NCBI RefSeq assembly: GCF_029201565.1
Contig: NZ_CP104002.1
Location: 3,489,001 to 3,553,000, forward strand
DNA length: 64,000 bases
Reading direction: 5' to 3'
Source of the DNA: Devosia sp. SD17-2
Lineage (GTDB): Bacteria > Pseudomonadota > Alphaproteobacteria > Rhizobiales > Devosiaceae
Part shown: positions 35,041 through 43,595 of the stretch, piece by piece
Layout of the letters: each line of letters begins with the position of its first letter
Position numbering within the stretch: the stretch's first letter is position 1
Notes under the pieces: model-generated
What the model saw: the letters and a program-made list of their open reading frames with translations, nothing else
What the model was told of the DNA's origin: nothing
Databases searched by the model: none
Position numbers and translations under genes: made by a program

Positions 35041-36132
35041 ATGCCCCGCCCTGCCCTTTCTGATTTTTATTCCTTTGTCCTGACGCTGGGACTGGCGACG
35101 CTTGGTGGCGGGGCCGCGACGATGCTGGGCTTGCCAGCGGGGTGGCTTATGGGGTCGGCGCTGGCGGTGACGCTGGCGGCGATGATGGGCCTGCCGATCC
35201 GGATGCCGAACTGGCTGCGGGATGTGATTTTCGTTCTGATCGGCATGTCGATGGGCGCGAGCGTGGCGCCGGACAGCCTGTCGCTGCTGGCGAGCTGGCC
35301 GATCAGTCTTGCGGCGCTGGCGATCGAGCTGGTGATCATTATTGCCGCGACCGGCTGGATGCTGACGCGGCTTTTCGGGCTCGATGCAGGGACGGCTTAT
35401 CTCAGCTCGTTTCCGGGGCATTTGTCGCTGGTCCTCGGCATTGCGGCCAGCGGGGTGGGCAATCCACGGCAGATCGTCATTATTCAGGTGATCCGCATTT
35501 TCATGCTGACCATTGCCGTGCCGGTGATGGCGATGTTCCTGCCGCTGGGGGACGGCCTCGCGCAAGTGTCGATGGGCGTGATGAGCCCGGTGCAGCTGAT
35601 CCTGCTCGCGGCGGGGTGTGTCGCCGTGGGGCTGGTGTTCAACAAACTGAAAATTCCGGCGGGGATGGTGCTGGGCGCCATGGCGGCGGCGACGGTCGCC
35701 AAGCTGGGCGGGCTCTACGTCGAGACCATGCCCGAGCCGCTCATGGTGATCACCTTTGTGCTGACCGGGGTTCTCATCGGGTCGCGCTTTGTGGGGATCA
35801 CACGGAGCGAATTTCTGTCGGCAGCCAAGGGTGGTCTCATTGCGACGGCAATGACGGTGGGGATCTGCACCGCCATCACGCTCGTCGTCGCCCAGTTCGT
35901 CGACATGCCGTTTGGGCAGATCTGGCTGGGGCTGGCGCCGGGGGCGATCGAGGGCATGGGCGCGCTGGGGATTGCGCTGGGCTATGATACCGCCTTCATT
36001 GCAGCCCACCATGTGGTGCGCCTCTTGATGCTGAGCTTTGCCATCCCCACAGTGGTGATGCTGGTGCGCTGGCAGGAGAAGGCTGCGCAGAACCGTAAAG
36101 CCGGCGGATCGCCGGATCCGAAAGGGAGCTGA
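35041..36132 (+). CDS. AbrB-family (PF05145-type) membrane protein
   Basis: A 363-residue polytopic inner-membrane protein started at the ATG at 35041 (MPRPALSDFYSFVLTLGLA). Two similar halves are visible, each with a Gly-rich helix pair: GLPAGWLMGSALAVTLAAMMG in the first, and KIPAGMVLGAMAAA in the second. Segments such as SSFPGHLSLVLGIAAS and APGAIEGMGALGIALGYD are family-typical. The family is sometimes labelled ammonia monooxygenase-like, without good evidence; it is probably a transporter. The next gene starts 2 bp after its stop codon. Confidence 0.88.
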   Translation: MPRPALSDFYSFVLTLGLATLGGGAATMLGLPAGWLMGSALAVTLAAMMGLPIRMPNWLRDVIFVLIGMSMGASVAPDSLSLLASWPISLAALAIELVIIIAATGWMLTRLFGLDAGTAYLSSFPGHLSLVLGIAASGVGNPRQIVIIQVIRIFMLTIAVPVMAMFLPLGDGLAQVSMGVMSPVQLILLAAGCVAVGLVFNKLKIPAGMVLGAMAAATVAKLGGLYVETMPEPLMVITFVLTGVLIGSRFVGITRSEFLSAAKGGLIATAMTVGICTAITLVVAQFVDMPFGQIWLGLAPGAIEGMGALGIALGYDTAFIAAHHVVRLLMLSFAIPTVVMLVRWQEKAAQNRKAGGSPDPKGS

Positions 36133-36134
36133 AG

Positions 36135-36422
36135 ATGAAACGGATTGCCATAGCCAGCGTGATGCTGATGGGGCTGACCCTGCCGGCAGCGGCCGTGCCC
36201 TATTGCACGGGCTCGGGGGTGAGTTTTTCGTTCGGCTTTTCGGTGGGCAAGTTCAGCGAAAGCGAAGTGAACGAATTCAATCTTATGCGGCTGCGGCAGA
36301 TGGGTGTTGATGCCACTGCGGCGGAAAAATGGAACGGCTGCATCCGCGCCTTTGTGCGCAAGCCGGGTGGCGGGGAAGAGATGCAGTTCTTTGACCCGGA
36401 TACTTTTGCCCGGGTTTATTGA
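36135..36422 (+). CDS. Small exported hypothetical protein (95 aa)
   Basis: The sequence begins with a signal peptide (MKRIAIASVMLMGLTLPAAA). The mature part of about 75 residues has two cysteines (PYCTG, NGCIRAF) that could form a disulfide in the periplasm. It ends with an FFDPDTFARVY tail. I do not recognise a family. An AAAGGGAG ribosome-binding site overlaps the end of the upstream AbrB-type gene, so the two are co-expressed; a functional link is only suggested by that. Confidence 0.7.
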   Translation: MKRIAIASVMLMGLTLPAAAVPYCTGSGVSFSFGFSVGKFSESEVNEFNLMRLRQMGVDATAAEKWNGCIRAFVRKPGGGEEMQFFDPDTFARVY

Positions 36423-36426
36423 GAAT

Positions 36427-36462
36427 ACCCCAACCTGACCTCCCCCTGGTAGGGGGAGGGAC
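36427..36462. repeat. Intergenic palindrome, CCTCCCC/GGGGAGG family
   Basis: CTCCCCCT-ggt-AGGGGGAG forms a perfect 8 bp stem between convergent genes. It may serve as a bidirectional transcript end. Confidence 0.55.
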
Positions 36463-36484
36463 GAAAGGGCCGATGGGTTTGGTG

Positions 36485-38113
36485 TCAGACTGAAACTGAG
36501 CTTTCGCCCGCAGGGACTTCGACGATCGCAAAACCGTTGGGGCCGAGGGAGAGGTGCTCGTCGATGAAGGTGGCGTTGTTGCTGACCGGCTCGAGCGGGG
36601 TGCCGTCGACGCCCGAGAGCGTGATGTGGCGAGCGTCAGGGGAGAGATTGAAGACGCAGATGAGGTCCTTGTTGCCGGCGCTGCGGCGATAGGCGAGGAC
36701 CGGCTCCGGCGTGTCGAAAAATTCGATACCGCCGGTCTGCAGCGCCGGTTGGGAGCGACGCCACGCCAGCAGCTCGCGATAGTAACTGAGGGTCGAGCCC
36801 GGGTCCTCGTTCTGGCCTTCGACATTGAGCGCGGACTGGGTGTGCTTGATCGGCAGCCAGGGTTTGCCGGTGGTAAAGCCGTTTGGCGGCGGGCCGGCTT
36901 CCCAGGGCATGGGGGTGCGGCAGCCGTCGCGGCCCTTGTCGCCGGGCCAGAAGCGGATGCCGCGCGGGTCGGTCAATTCCTCAAAGGCAATGTCGGTTTC
37001 GGGCAAGCCCAGCTCTTCGCCCTGATAGAGGCAGACCGAGCCGCGCATGGTCAGCACCAGCGCAGCCGCCTGGCGGGCGAGATCGGCGGGCGAGACGCTG
37101 TGGGGCGCCCAGCGCGTCATGTGGCGGATGACGTCGTGGTTGGAAAAGCTCCAGCACGGCCAGCCTTCGCCGCTCGAAAAGAAGGTTTCGAGCTTGCCGC
37201 GGAAATGAGCGGCAGTGAATTTGGGACTGAGGAAATCGAACGAATAGCACATGTGCAGCATGTCGCTGCCGGCGGTGTATGCCGACATCAGCTCGACCCC
37301 GCGCTCGTCGTCCCCGACTTCGCCGACGCTGGTGGCGTTTGGATATTCGTCGAGCAGCTTTCGCACACGCTTCAGCCAGTCGATATTTTCGGGCTGGCTC
37401 TTGGAGAACTGGTGGCTCTGCATGTCGTAAGGATTGACCTTGAGCGTGTCATCCTTGTCGCGCGGCAGCGGCGGATTGGAGCGGAGCTGGTCGTCGTGGA
37501 AATAGTAATTGACCGTGTCGAGGCGGAAGCCATCGAGCCCGCGTTCGAGCCAGAAGCGCATGGTGTCGAGCACCGCGTCCTGGACTTCGGGATTGTGGAA
37601 GTTGAGGTCGGGCTGCGAAGTCAGGAAGTTATGCAGGTAATATTGCTTGCGCCCGGTGTGCCATTCCCAGGCGGAGCCGCCAAAGACCGAGAGCCAGTTG
37701 TTGGGCGGGGAACCATCGGGATGGGGATCGGCCCAGACATACCAGTCGGCCTTGGGATTGGTACGGTTGAAGCTCGACTCCTGGAACCAGGGATGGCGAT
37801 CCGAGGAGTGGCTGACCACCTGGTCCATGATGACCTTGAGGCCAAGGGCGTGGGCGGATTTGATCAACAGATCGAAATCCTGCAGCGAGCCGAAAAGCGG
37901 GTCGACATCCTTGTAGTCGGAAACGTCGTAGCCCATGTCGGCCTGGGGCGATTTGGTGATGGGCGAGAGCCAGATGCAGTCCACGCCGAGGCTGGCGATG
38001 TGGTCCAGCCGTTCGATGATGCCCGGCAGGTCGCCGACGCCATCGCCATTGCTGTCCTGAAACGAGCGAGGATAGACCTGATAGATCACTCCGCCGCGCC
38101 ACCATTCCTTCAT
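36485..38113 (-). CDS. GH13 alpha-glucosidase (oligo-1,6-glucosidase type)
   Basis: A 542-residue cytoplasmic retaining enzyme that hydrolyses alpha-linked glucosides. I start it at the ATG at 38113 (MKEWWRGGVIYQVYPRSFQD), the conserved N-terminus. GH13 regions are all seen: region I VIMDQVVSHSSD, region II DGFRLDTVNYY with the nucleophile Asp near 198, region III SVGEVGDDE with the acid/base Glu near 264, and region IV FSNHDVIRH near 327. The C-terminal beta domain is complete. It may act with the GH1 enzyme in intracellular use of plant-derived oligosaccharides. It is convergent with the small exported protein gene. Confidence 0.95.
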   Translation of the reverse strand: MKEWWRGGVIYQVYPRSFQDSNGDGVGDLPGIIERLDHIASLGVDCIWLSPITKSPQADMGYDVSDYKDVDPLFGSLQDFDLLIKSAHALGLKVIMDQVVSHSSDRHPWFQESSFNRTNPKADWYVWADPHPDGSPPNNWLSVFGGSAWEWHTGRKQYYLHNFLTSQPDLNFHNPEVQDAVLDTMRFWLERGLDGFRLDTVNYYFHDDQLRSNPPLPRDKDDTLKVNPYDMQSHQFSKSQPENIDWLKRVRKLLDEYPNATSVGEVGDDERGVELMSAYTAGSDMLHMCYSFDFLSPKFTAAHFRGKLETFFSSGEGWPCWSFSNHDVIRHMTRWAPHSVSPADLARQAAALVLTMRGSVCLYQGEELGLPETDIAFEELTDPRGIRFWPGDKGRDGCRTPMPWEAGPPPNGFTTGKPWLPIKHTQSALNVEGQNEDPGSTLSYYRELLAWRRSQPALQTGGIEFFDTPEPVLAYRRSAGNKDLICVFNLSPDARHITLSGVDGTPLEPVSNNATFIDEHLSLGPNGFAIVEVPAGESSVSV

Positions 38114-38214
38114 GGACCTGTCCCTTTCGTGGATTCGCAAGCTAGGCTAGCGGTTTGTGGCGCGGCTGGAAATCCGGCCCAGTGCAGGGCGCCAATGCGT
38201 GAGGAGCCGGGAAA

Positions 38215-38676
38215 ATGGCAATAGAGACAGCATTGCTGATCGACCGTGGCGATACGGTGACGCCGCTGGTCGACCTCCTCGAGGCGGTGTGGCCGGAGTG
38301 GTATAATCCGCGTGGCGCCTCGGCGCGGGCGGATCTGGCGGAGCGGATGGCGCGCGAGCACATGCCGCTGGGGATCGTCGCTTTTGTCGACGGGGCTTTG
38401 GCGGGCACATGTGCGCTGGCGGCAAAATCGGGCGGGCTGGTGACGGAGCGCGGGCCGTGGCTGGGCGGGCTCGTGGTGGCGCCTGAGTTTCGCGGACAAG
38501 GCGTTGGGGCGGCGCTGCTGGCGCGGACACTGGTCGAGGCGCGGCGGCTGGGGCATGAGCGGGTCTATGCGCTGACCGCCACGGCGCAGGCTCTGTTTGT
38601 GCGCGAGGGTTGGCGGCTGGTGGAGACGACGCCGGTGCATGGCGAGGTGCACGCGGTTTTCGTCCAGAGCTGCTAG
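38215..38676 (+). CDS. GNAT-family N-acetyltransferase
   Basis: A 153-residue acetyl-CoA-dependent acetyltransferase. Motif A is plain: LGGLVVAPEFRGQGVGAALLAR binds the CoA pyrophosphate. Preceding strands carry GALAGTCALAAK, and motif B is HERVYALTATAQALFVREGW. A GAGGAG ribosome-binding site supports the ATG at 38215. The acceptor substrate cannot be inferred. It is divergent from the alpha-glucosidase gene. Confidence 0.9.
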   Translation: MAIETALLIDRGDTVTPLVDLLEAVWPEWYNPRGASARADLAERMAREHMPLGIVAFVDGALAGTCALAAKSGGLVTERGPWLGGLVVAPEFRGQGVGAALLARTLVEARRLGHERVYALTATAQALFVREGWRLVETTPVHGEVHAVFVQSC

Positions 38677-38804
38677 TGCCCTGCTCCCATTCGTAAAACT
38701 GGCGCGAAGATTTCATGGACCCTCCCAAACGGGAGCGGTGAAACGCCGCTGCCAGGACTAGCCTTTGTGGACGCGCCACTCCGGCGCAGACCATGGAGGA
38801 CAAG

Positions 38805-39946
38805 ATGGCACTGATCTCAAAGCACTTCGAAAAGGTCGACCTCAAGACGGGCGTTGGTGCCCGGCTTGGCGTGTTGACCGAGCAAGAGCGGATCATACAG
38901 GCCAAGTATGAAGCAATGGGGGGCGAGGCCCGACTGGGGAAACCGCGCGAGAAAAAGGCGCGCATGTGGGTCTTTGACGGCCATGCCATCGTCTACAACA
39001 AGACAAGGAAGGCGGCCTTCCATGTGATGGGGCGATCTACGAAAAGTGGATAGACCGCGGGGGGCTCAAGTGGGGCGAACCGACGACGGACGAGACAGCA
39101 ACCCCGGACGGCGTGGGCCGCTACAATCATTTCAACGAGGGCGGCGCCTCGATCTATTGGCATCCGAACACCGGCGCCTGGGGCATCTACGGGGATATCC
39201 GCAAACGCTGGGCGGAACTGGGATGGGAGCGCAGTTATCTCGGCTATCCCACCAGTGACGAGGACGACATCGACGAAGGCGGCCGCGCCAACAGTTTTGA
39301 GCACGGGCAGATCTATTGGTGGCCGGACACCGGCGCCATCGATATGCGCGGCGTTGTTATTCACTACACAGGCTTTTATGCTCACAAGGAGTCGGACTGG
39401 GACCAGGGATCGGGCTCGGACGAACCCTATGCCATCTTCTCGATGGTGGCTCCGAAAGTGGCACCCTATTCCCTGCGCACCAAGGTTTATAGCGGGGTGG
39501 ACGACAATTCGAGCCGGCCTGACCTGATGGAGCTCTATCGTGGTCCCGCCTGGGGTATCGGCATTGTGGTGACCGCAATGGAACAGGACCACGGCGATCC
39601 GGAAAAAGCCCGACAGAAGATACAGAGTGCCTGGGTGGCCAATCACGAGATCGGCAAATTCGTCATGGATTTCATCCCCCTGGTAGGGCCAATTTTGTCC
39701 AAGCTCGCGGGCGCTCTGCTGGATGACGTGATGCCCAGCGTCGGCAATTCCCTGGCCGGGTTTCTCAATATGGGAGACGACACCATCGGGACCTATGCGT
39801 TTACGCTCAAGACCAAGCAATTGGTGATGTTGGCCACGCGGACCCCGAACTCGGTCTTCAAGGGGATCGGCTACAAGCTGCAGTCGGGCATGATGAAGCG
39901 CGGCGGCGCGGAATATCGTGTCTATCTGGGGGTGGTGCCGGCCTGA
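38805..39946 (+). pseudogene. LGFP-repeat protein gene interrupted by a single-base frameshift
   Basis: The frame starts at ATG 38805 (MALISKHFEKVDL, GGAGGA just upstream; an ATG at 38793 is also possible). It runs to a premature stop at 39053. Reading then continues one frame over through GAIYEKWIDRGGLKWGEPTT to the stop at 39946. Together the frames spell several LGFP-type repeats (AKYEAMGGEARLGKP; KWGEPTTDE; SYLGYPTSDED) and an unidentified C-terminal domain of about 190 residues. The join is at the GGGG run 39029-39032, where one more G would restore the frame. LGFP repeats occur in cell-envelope-associated proteins. There is no signal peptide. Confidence 0.8.
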
Positions 39947-39954
39947 CCCCGGCT

Positions 39955-41070
39955 CTATCCCGAAAGACGCGATGCCAGGCGGATCAGCTCCGCCTGGCGA
40001 TTGACGCCGGTCTTGCCGAAAATGGCCTTGAGGTATTGCCGGGCTGTTTCGTGGGTGATGCCGAGCGTTGCGGCGGACGGGAGAGGCTGGCCCAGCACCA
40101 GCGCCGCCACAAGCTGGCTTTCGCGGGCTGTCAGCCCATATCTGTCGACCAACCGCACCAGAGCGTGGCGGGCGATGACCTGAGCATCCGTTACGAGAAC
40201 TGCGACCCAGCCATGGTCCAGCCCGGCGGCCGACAAGATCGCCAGCCCCCTGACCGGCAGGACAGAAACGGAGAGCGCCGGCCGACCCGGGCGCTTCACG
40301 GAAAACGCATTAACCCCACCGCCAACGGACGCACCCGGCAGGGTATCGGGCCAACGCTGCACGGCGGCAACCCGCTCGGCCAGCCGGGCAGATGCGGAGC
40401 CAGAGCAACAGCTCAGGCCGCGACTGGTGAGAACAAAACTTTCGCCACTGGCCAGGAGGTCGTCGGCCATAGCGTTTCGGTAGGCGAGACGTCCGGCGGG
40501 ATCGATGAGGAACAGTGCCTGATGGAGGCTATCAAGGGTTAGTCCTGCAGCGAGGGCGATCTGATTGGCGCGCTGAAGGCTTTGCCGGATTAACTGGGCG
40601 GTTGCGATATGTGGCAGGAGCGCCTGCAGGGCCGCGACCTCGCTATCGCGAAAATCGGCTCCGAGACGCAGGGAACGGCAGAAGAAAATGGCGTTGAGTG
40701 TGCCCTTACCCCACCAATAGGCGCATGCGGAAAGACCACCGTCATATCTGTACAGCAGCTCCCGATAAATGCGTTCGCGCCTCAGCGCAGCGAGGTCGCT
40801 ATAGTCGGTATTGCGGAAAAAGGTAGCCTCTGGCGGATAAACGTCGGGGAGCCTCGACAACTCCGCTATGCCCATCAGCCGCTCCGAAGTGGTGATATCG
40901 GCGAGATGTCGGGAGGTTCGGACCAGTCGGGAGGGACCGGATTCCAGCATCACCACATGCTCGACATTGATCCAATGACTCAGGGCGTCGAAAATCGGTT
41001 CGTCGTCCGTCAGGGTGGCCGCGGCCTCGTAGAGACCACGAATGATATTTTCTGCAGAGCCCGGGCGCAT
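39955..41070 (-). CDS. LuxR-family transcriptional regulator
   Basis: A 371-residue regulator. The C-terminal 65 residues form a GerE/LuxR helix-turn-helix: YGLTARESQLVAALVLGQPL, then GITHETARQYLKAIFGKTGVNRQAEL. The N-terminal 300 residues have no autoinducer-domain signature and no receiver domain. They include a possible PAS-like segment around ALFLIDPAGRLAYRNAMADD. It is convergent with the LGFP gene and divergent from the cupin-hydrolase pair, which makes the latter a natural candidate target. That link is inferred from position only. Confidence 0.88.
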   Translation of the reverse strand: MRPGSAENIIRGLYEAAATLTDDEPIFDALSHWINVEHVVMLESGPSRLVRTSRHLADITTSERLMGIAELSRLPDVYPPEATFFRNTDYSDLAALRRERIYRELLYRYDGGLSACAYWWGKGTLNAIFFCRSLRLGADFRDSEVAALQALLPHIATAQLIRQSLQRANQIALAAGLTLDSLHQALFLIDPAGRLAYRNAMADDLLASGESFVLTSRGLSCCSGSASARLAERVAAVQRWPDTLPGASVGGGVNAFSVKRPGRPALSVSVLPVRGLAILSAAGLDHGWVAVLVTDAQVIARHALVRLVDRYGLTARESQLVAALVLGQPLPSAATLGITHETARQYLKAIFGKTGVNRQAELIRLASRLSG

Positions 41071-41211
41071 ATTGCCAGCCTCCTCGCCGTTCCGAGGGTG
41101 GAGCCAGCATAGTCCCCTCCCCGCCCCGGCTGGAAATCAAATCAATGGGCGGGGCTGGCGCCGTCGAAATGAGCGCGGCAGGATCGTCGCGGGGGAAAGG
41201 AGGAAACTGCC

Positions 41212-41549
41212 ATGGTTCATGTCCTGCCCGCAGCTAATCGGCCGCCCGGCACCAGCCGGACAATCCGCTTTGAAGGGGAAGCCTATGGGACGCCGGTTTC
41301 CTTTTTCGCGGTGGATGTCGCGCCCGGGCATGGGCCGGTGCTGCACCGTCACCCCTATGCCGAGACCTGGATCGTGCTGCGTGGCCGGGCAGAGGTGGTT
41401 GCCGGAGATCGGGTCTTCCCATCGGCCCAGGGGATGTGGCCGTGGTGCCGGCGGAGACGCCGCACAAATTCACCGCGATCGGGGACGAGCGGCTGGAAAT
41501 GACCTGCATCCATGCCGCCGGGATGATGGTGCAGGAGAATCTCGAATGA
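41212..41549 (+). pseudogene. Cupin-domain protein gene with a one-base frameshift
   Basis: The frame starts at ATG 41212 behind an AGGAGGAAA site and encodes a cupin core: APGHGPVLHRHPYAETWIVL and GRAEVVAGDRVFP. At the GGGG run 41430-41433 it leaves the expected path. In the other frame the sequence continues GDVAVVPAETPHKFTAIGDE and ends at TGA 41547-41549, completing cupin motif 2. One added G would give an intact protein of about 112 residues overlapping the hydrolase ATG by 4 bp. It is either a recent mutation or a sequence error. Confidence 0.8.
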
Positions 41550-42430
41550 GAAGGCGTTGGGGACTGGTCGCTGTGGCGTGGATGGTCGCAGGAATGAGCG
41601 TGCCGGCGAGAGGACAGGAGAAAACGGAAATGGACACGTCAGCAACAAGCGGGCGGATCGCCGTCAATGGGGTGCAGTTGCATTACGAGATCCATGGCGC
41701 GGGCAAGCCGCTGATGATGCTTCATGGCGGGGTCAACCCGGCGGATATGTTCGGCGCGCCGCTCAAGGCCATGGCCGAGGCGCATCAGGTGATTGCGGTG
41801 CATCTTCGCGGGCATGGGTTGAGCAGCGATGGCGATGCGCCATGGAGCTCCGAGCTGATGGCGGATGATGTGGATGTGCTGCTGGGGACGCTGGGGATCG
41901 GGAGCGCCGATGTGATGGGCTATTCGCTGGGGGGCGGCGTGGCGCTGCAGCTGGCGATCCGGCACCCCGAGCGGGTGGGCAAGCTGGTGATGGTTTCGGC
42001 CAGCATCAAGACGAGCGGCAATTATCCGGAGGTGGAAGAGGCTTTTAAGGCCATGGGCGCACAGGCGGGCGCGATCGGGGCGTATCTCGCGACCACCCCC
42101 ATCGGAGAGATGTATCCCGACGTGGACTGGGAAAAGCTGATGCGGCGGACCGGGGAGATGGCGGCGGCGCCGTTTGACTGGTCGGAAGGGGTGAAGGCGC
42201 TAGACGTCCCGACGCTGGTGATCTTTGCCGACGCCGACATGATGTATCCCGAGCATATCTCGGAGATTTACCGACTGCTAGGTGGGGGGACGCGGGATGC
42301 GGGCGTGGATGGGTCATTGCGGCCGACGCAGAACCAGCTCGCGATCATTCCGGGGACCACGCATTATGATCTGATCAGCAAGGGGGTGGGGCCGGTGACC
42401 GGTTTTGCCAAGGCGTTTTTGGCGGATTGA
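41546..42430 (+). CDS. Alpha/beta hydrolase, probably exported
   Basis: A 294-residue hydrolase. I use the ATG at 41546, which overlaps the cupin stop (ATGA) and opens a signal peptide (MRRRWGLVAVAWMVAGMSVP, then ARGQE). The alpha/beta hydrolase core follows: GKPLMMLHGGVNPADMFG (oxyanion strand), VHLRGHGLSSDGD, the nucleophile elbow MGYSLGGGVA with Ser near residue 127, DVPTLVIFADAD and a catalytic His in IPGTTHYDL. Substrate is unknown. The pairing with a cupin and a divergent LuxR regulator suggests a small inducible catabolic unit. Confidence 0.88.
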   Translation: MRRRWGLVAVAWMVAGMSVPARGQEKTEMDTSATSGRIAVNGVQLHYEIHGAGKPLMMLHGGVNPADMFGAPLKAMAEAHQVIAVHLRGHGLSSDGDAPWSSELMADDVDVLLGTLGIGSADVMGYSLGGGVALQLAIRHPERVGKLVMVSASIKTSGNYPEVEEAFKAMGAQAGAIGAYLATTPIGEMYPDVDWEKLMRRTGEMAAAPFDWSEGVKALDVPTLVIFADADMMYPEHISEIYRLLGGGTRDAGVDGSLRPTQNQLAIIPGTTHYDLISKGVGPVTGFAKAFLAD

Positions 42431-42467
42431 GGGAGGCGATGGGGCCGAGGATTTTGTGGCTCTCTTA

Positions 42468-42583
42468 CCCCCACCCGACCTCCCCCTGAAAAAGGGGGAG
42501 GGGTGGATCGGGGCTCTCGATGTCTGGCTTCCCACTGGCCGGTCCCTCCCCCGTCTTCCGGGGGAGGTTAGGAGGGGGTTTTA
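42468..42583. repeat. Two CCTCCCC/GGGGAGG palindromes between convergent genes
   Basis: The first palindrome is CCTCCCCCTgaaaAAGGGGGAGG around 42478-42501. The second is CCTCCCCCgtcttccGGGGGAGG around 42546-42567, and it runs into the stop of the dehydrogenase gene. They are separated by about 40 bp, in the same paired layout as in the repeats around DUF559. Confidence 0.6.
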
Positions 42584-43510
42584 GACCACCGCGCTTATCA
42601 GCGGTTCGCCGGCGAAGTGTTTTTCGAGGTTGGCGACGAGAAGCGCGCCCATGGCGTCGCGGGTCTGGTTGGTGGCGCTGCCCTGGTGGGGGGAGAGGAC
42701 GACGTTGTCGAGGCTGAAGAGCGCTTCGGGGACCGAAGGCTCGTTTTCAAATACGTCGAGGGCGGCGCCGCCGAGGCCGCCGTTTTGCAGGAGCTCGACC
42801 ATGGCGGCTTCATCGATCAGCGTGCCGCGGGCGACGTTGACGATGGCGCCCTTGGGGCCGAGGGCTTCGAGGACTTTTCGCGAGACGATCTTTTCGGTGC
42901 CCTTGCCCCCGGGGGCGATAATCACCAGCCAGTCGGCGTCGCGGGCCATGTCCTCGAGATTGTCATAGTAGACATAGGGCACGGACGGCTGGGCGCTGCG
43001 GCCGTGATAGACGACGCGCATCTTCATGGCCTGGGCGCGGGAGGCGATCTCCTTGCCGATACGGCCGAGGCCGAGAATGCCGACGGTCTTGCCGGTCAAT
43101 TCGGAGAAAAGGCCGAAATTGGCATTGGGCCATTTGCCCTGGCGGACGAACTGGTCGGACTGCGGAATGCGGCGGGCGAGCGAAATCATGAGGCCGATGG
43201 TGAGCTCGGCCACCGCGTCGTTGAGCACGTCGGGCGTGTTGGTGACGCGGATATTGCGGGCCTTGGCGGCGCGTGTGTCGATATTGTCGTAGCCGACGCC
43301 GAAGCTGGCGATGATCTCGAGATTGGGCAGCGCGTCCATGAGATCGGCCTGGACGCCGGAGCCGGCATGGGCGCGAATGCGGGCGCCGTTTTCCTTGAGC
43401 CAGGCAGAGGGGGCAGCCTGTTCGTGCAGCTTGTGGACAGTGTAGCGCTCGGCAAGCGCCTTTTCGCAGGAGGCCAGAAGCGGGCCGGTCTGGAGAATTT
43501 CGATGGTCAT
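42581..43510 (-). CDS. D-isomer-specific 2-hydroxyacid dehydrogenase
   Basis: A 309-residue NAD(P)-dependent oxidoreductase acting on small 2-keto acids such as glyoxylate or hydroxypyruvate. The Rossmann motif is GKTVGILGLGRIGKEIASRA; catalytic regions are NVARGTLIDEAAMVELL, the Glu in ALDVFENEP, and the His in VVLSPHQGSA. The N-terminal substrate domain contains IIASFGVGYDNIDT. Length and motifs fit the GhrB/hydroxypyruvate reductase branch. It lies 85 bp downstream of the AEC carrier gene on the same strand, which might move the acid substrate. Confidence 0.93.
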   Translation of the reverse strand: MTIEILQTGPLLASCEKALAERYTVHKLHEQAAPSAWLKENGARIRAHAGSGVQADLMDALPNLEIIASFGVGYDNIDTRAAKARNIRVTNTPDVLNDAVAELTIGLMISLARRIPQSDQFVRQGKWPNANFGLFSELTGKTVGILGLGRIGKEIASRAQAMKMRVVYHGRSAQPSVPYVYYDNLEDMARDADWLVIIAPGGKGTEKIVSRKVLEALGPKGAIVNVARGTLIDEAAMVELLQNGGLGGAALDVFENEPSVPEALFSLDNVVLSPHQGSATNQTRDAMGALLVANLEKHFAGEPLISAVV

Positions 43511-43595
43511 GAAAAGGCGTCCCCCTCAGGTGGCAAAGGCTTGGTGATGATAGTCGAAACGGCCGTCGCGTCACCCCTCCCGGGCAAGGCGACGG

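Noticed and set aside
38793..38804. Earlier ATG for the LGFP gene (MEDK)
   Set aside because: The GGAGGA inside these codons is better placed as the ribosome-binding site for the ATG at 38805.
41042..41545. Upstream extension of the alpha/beta hydrolase frame
   Set aside because: It is mostly out-of-frame cupin sequence; only the end of the cupin motif is real, and the hydrolase has its own signal peptide start at 41546.
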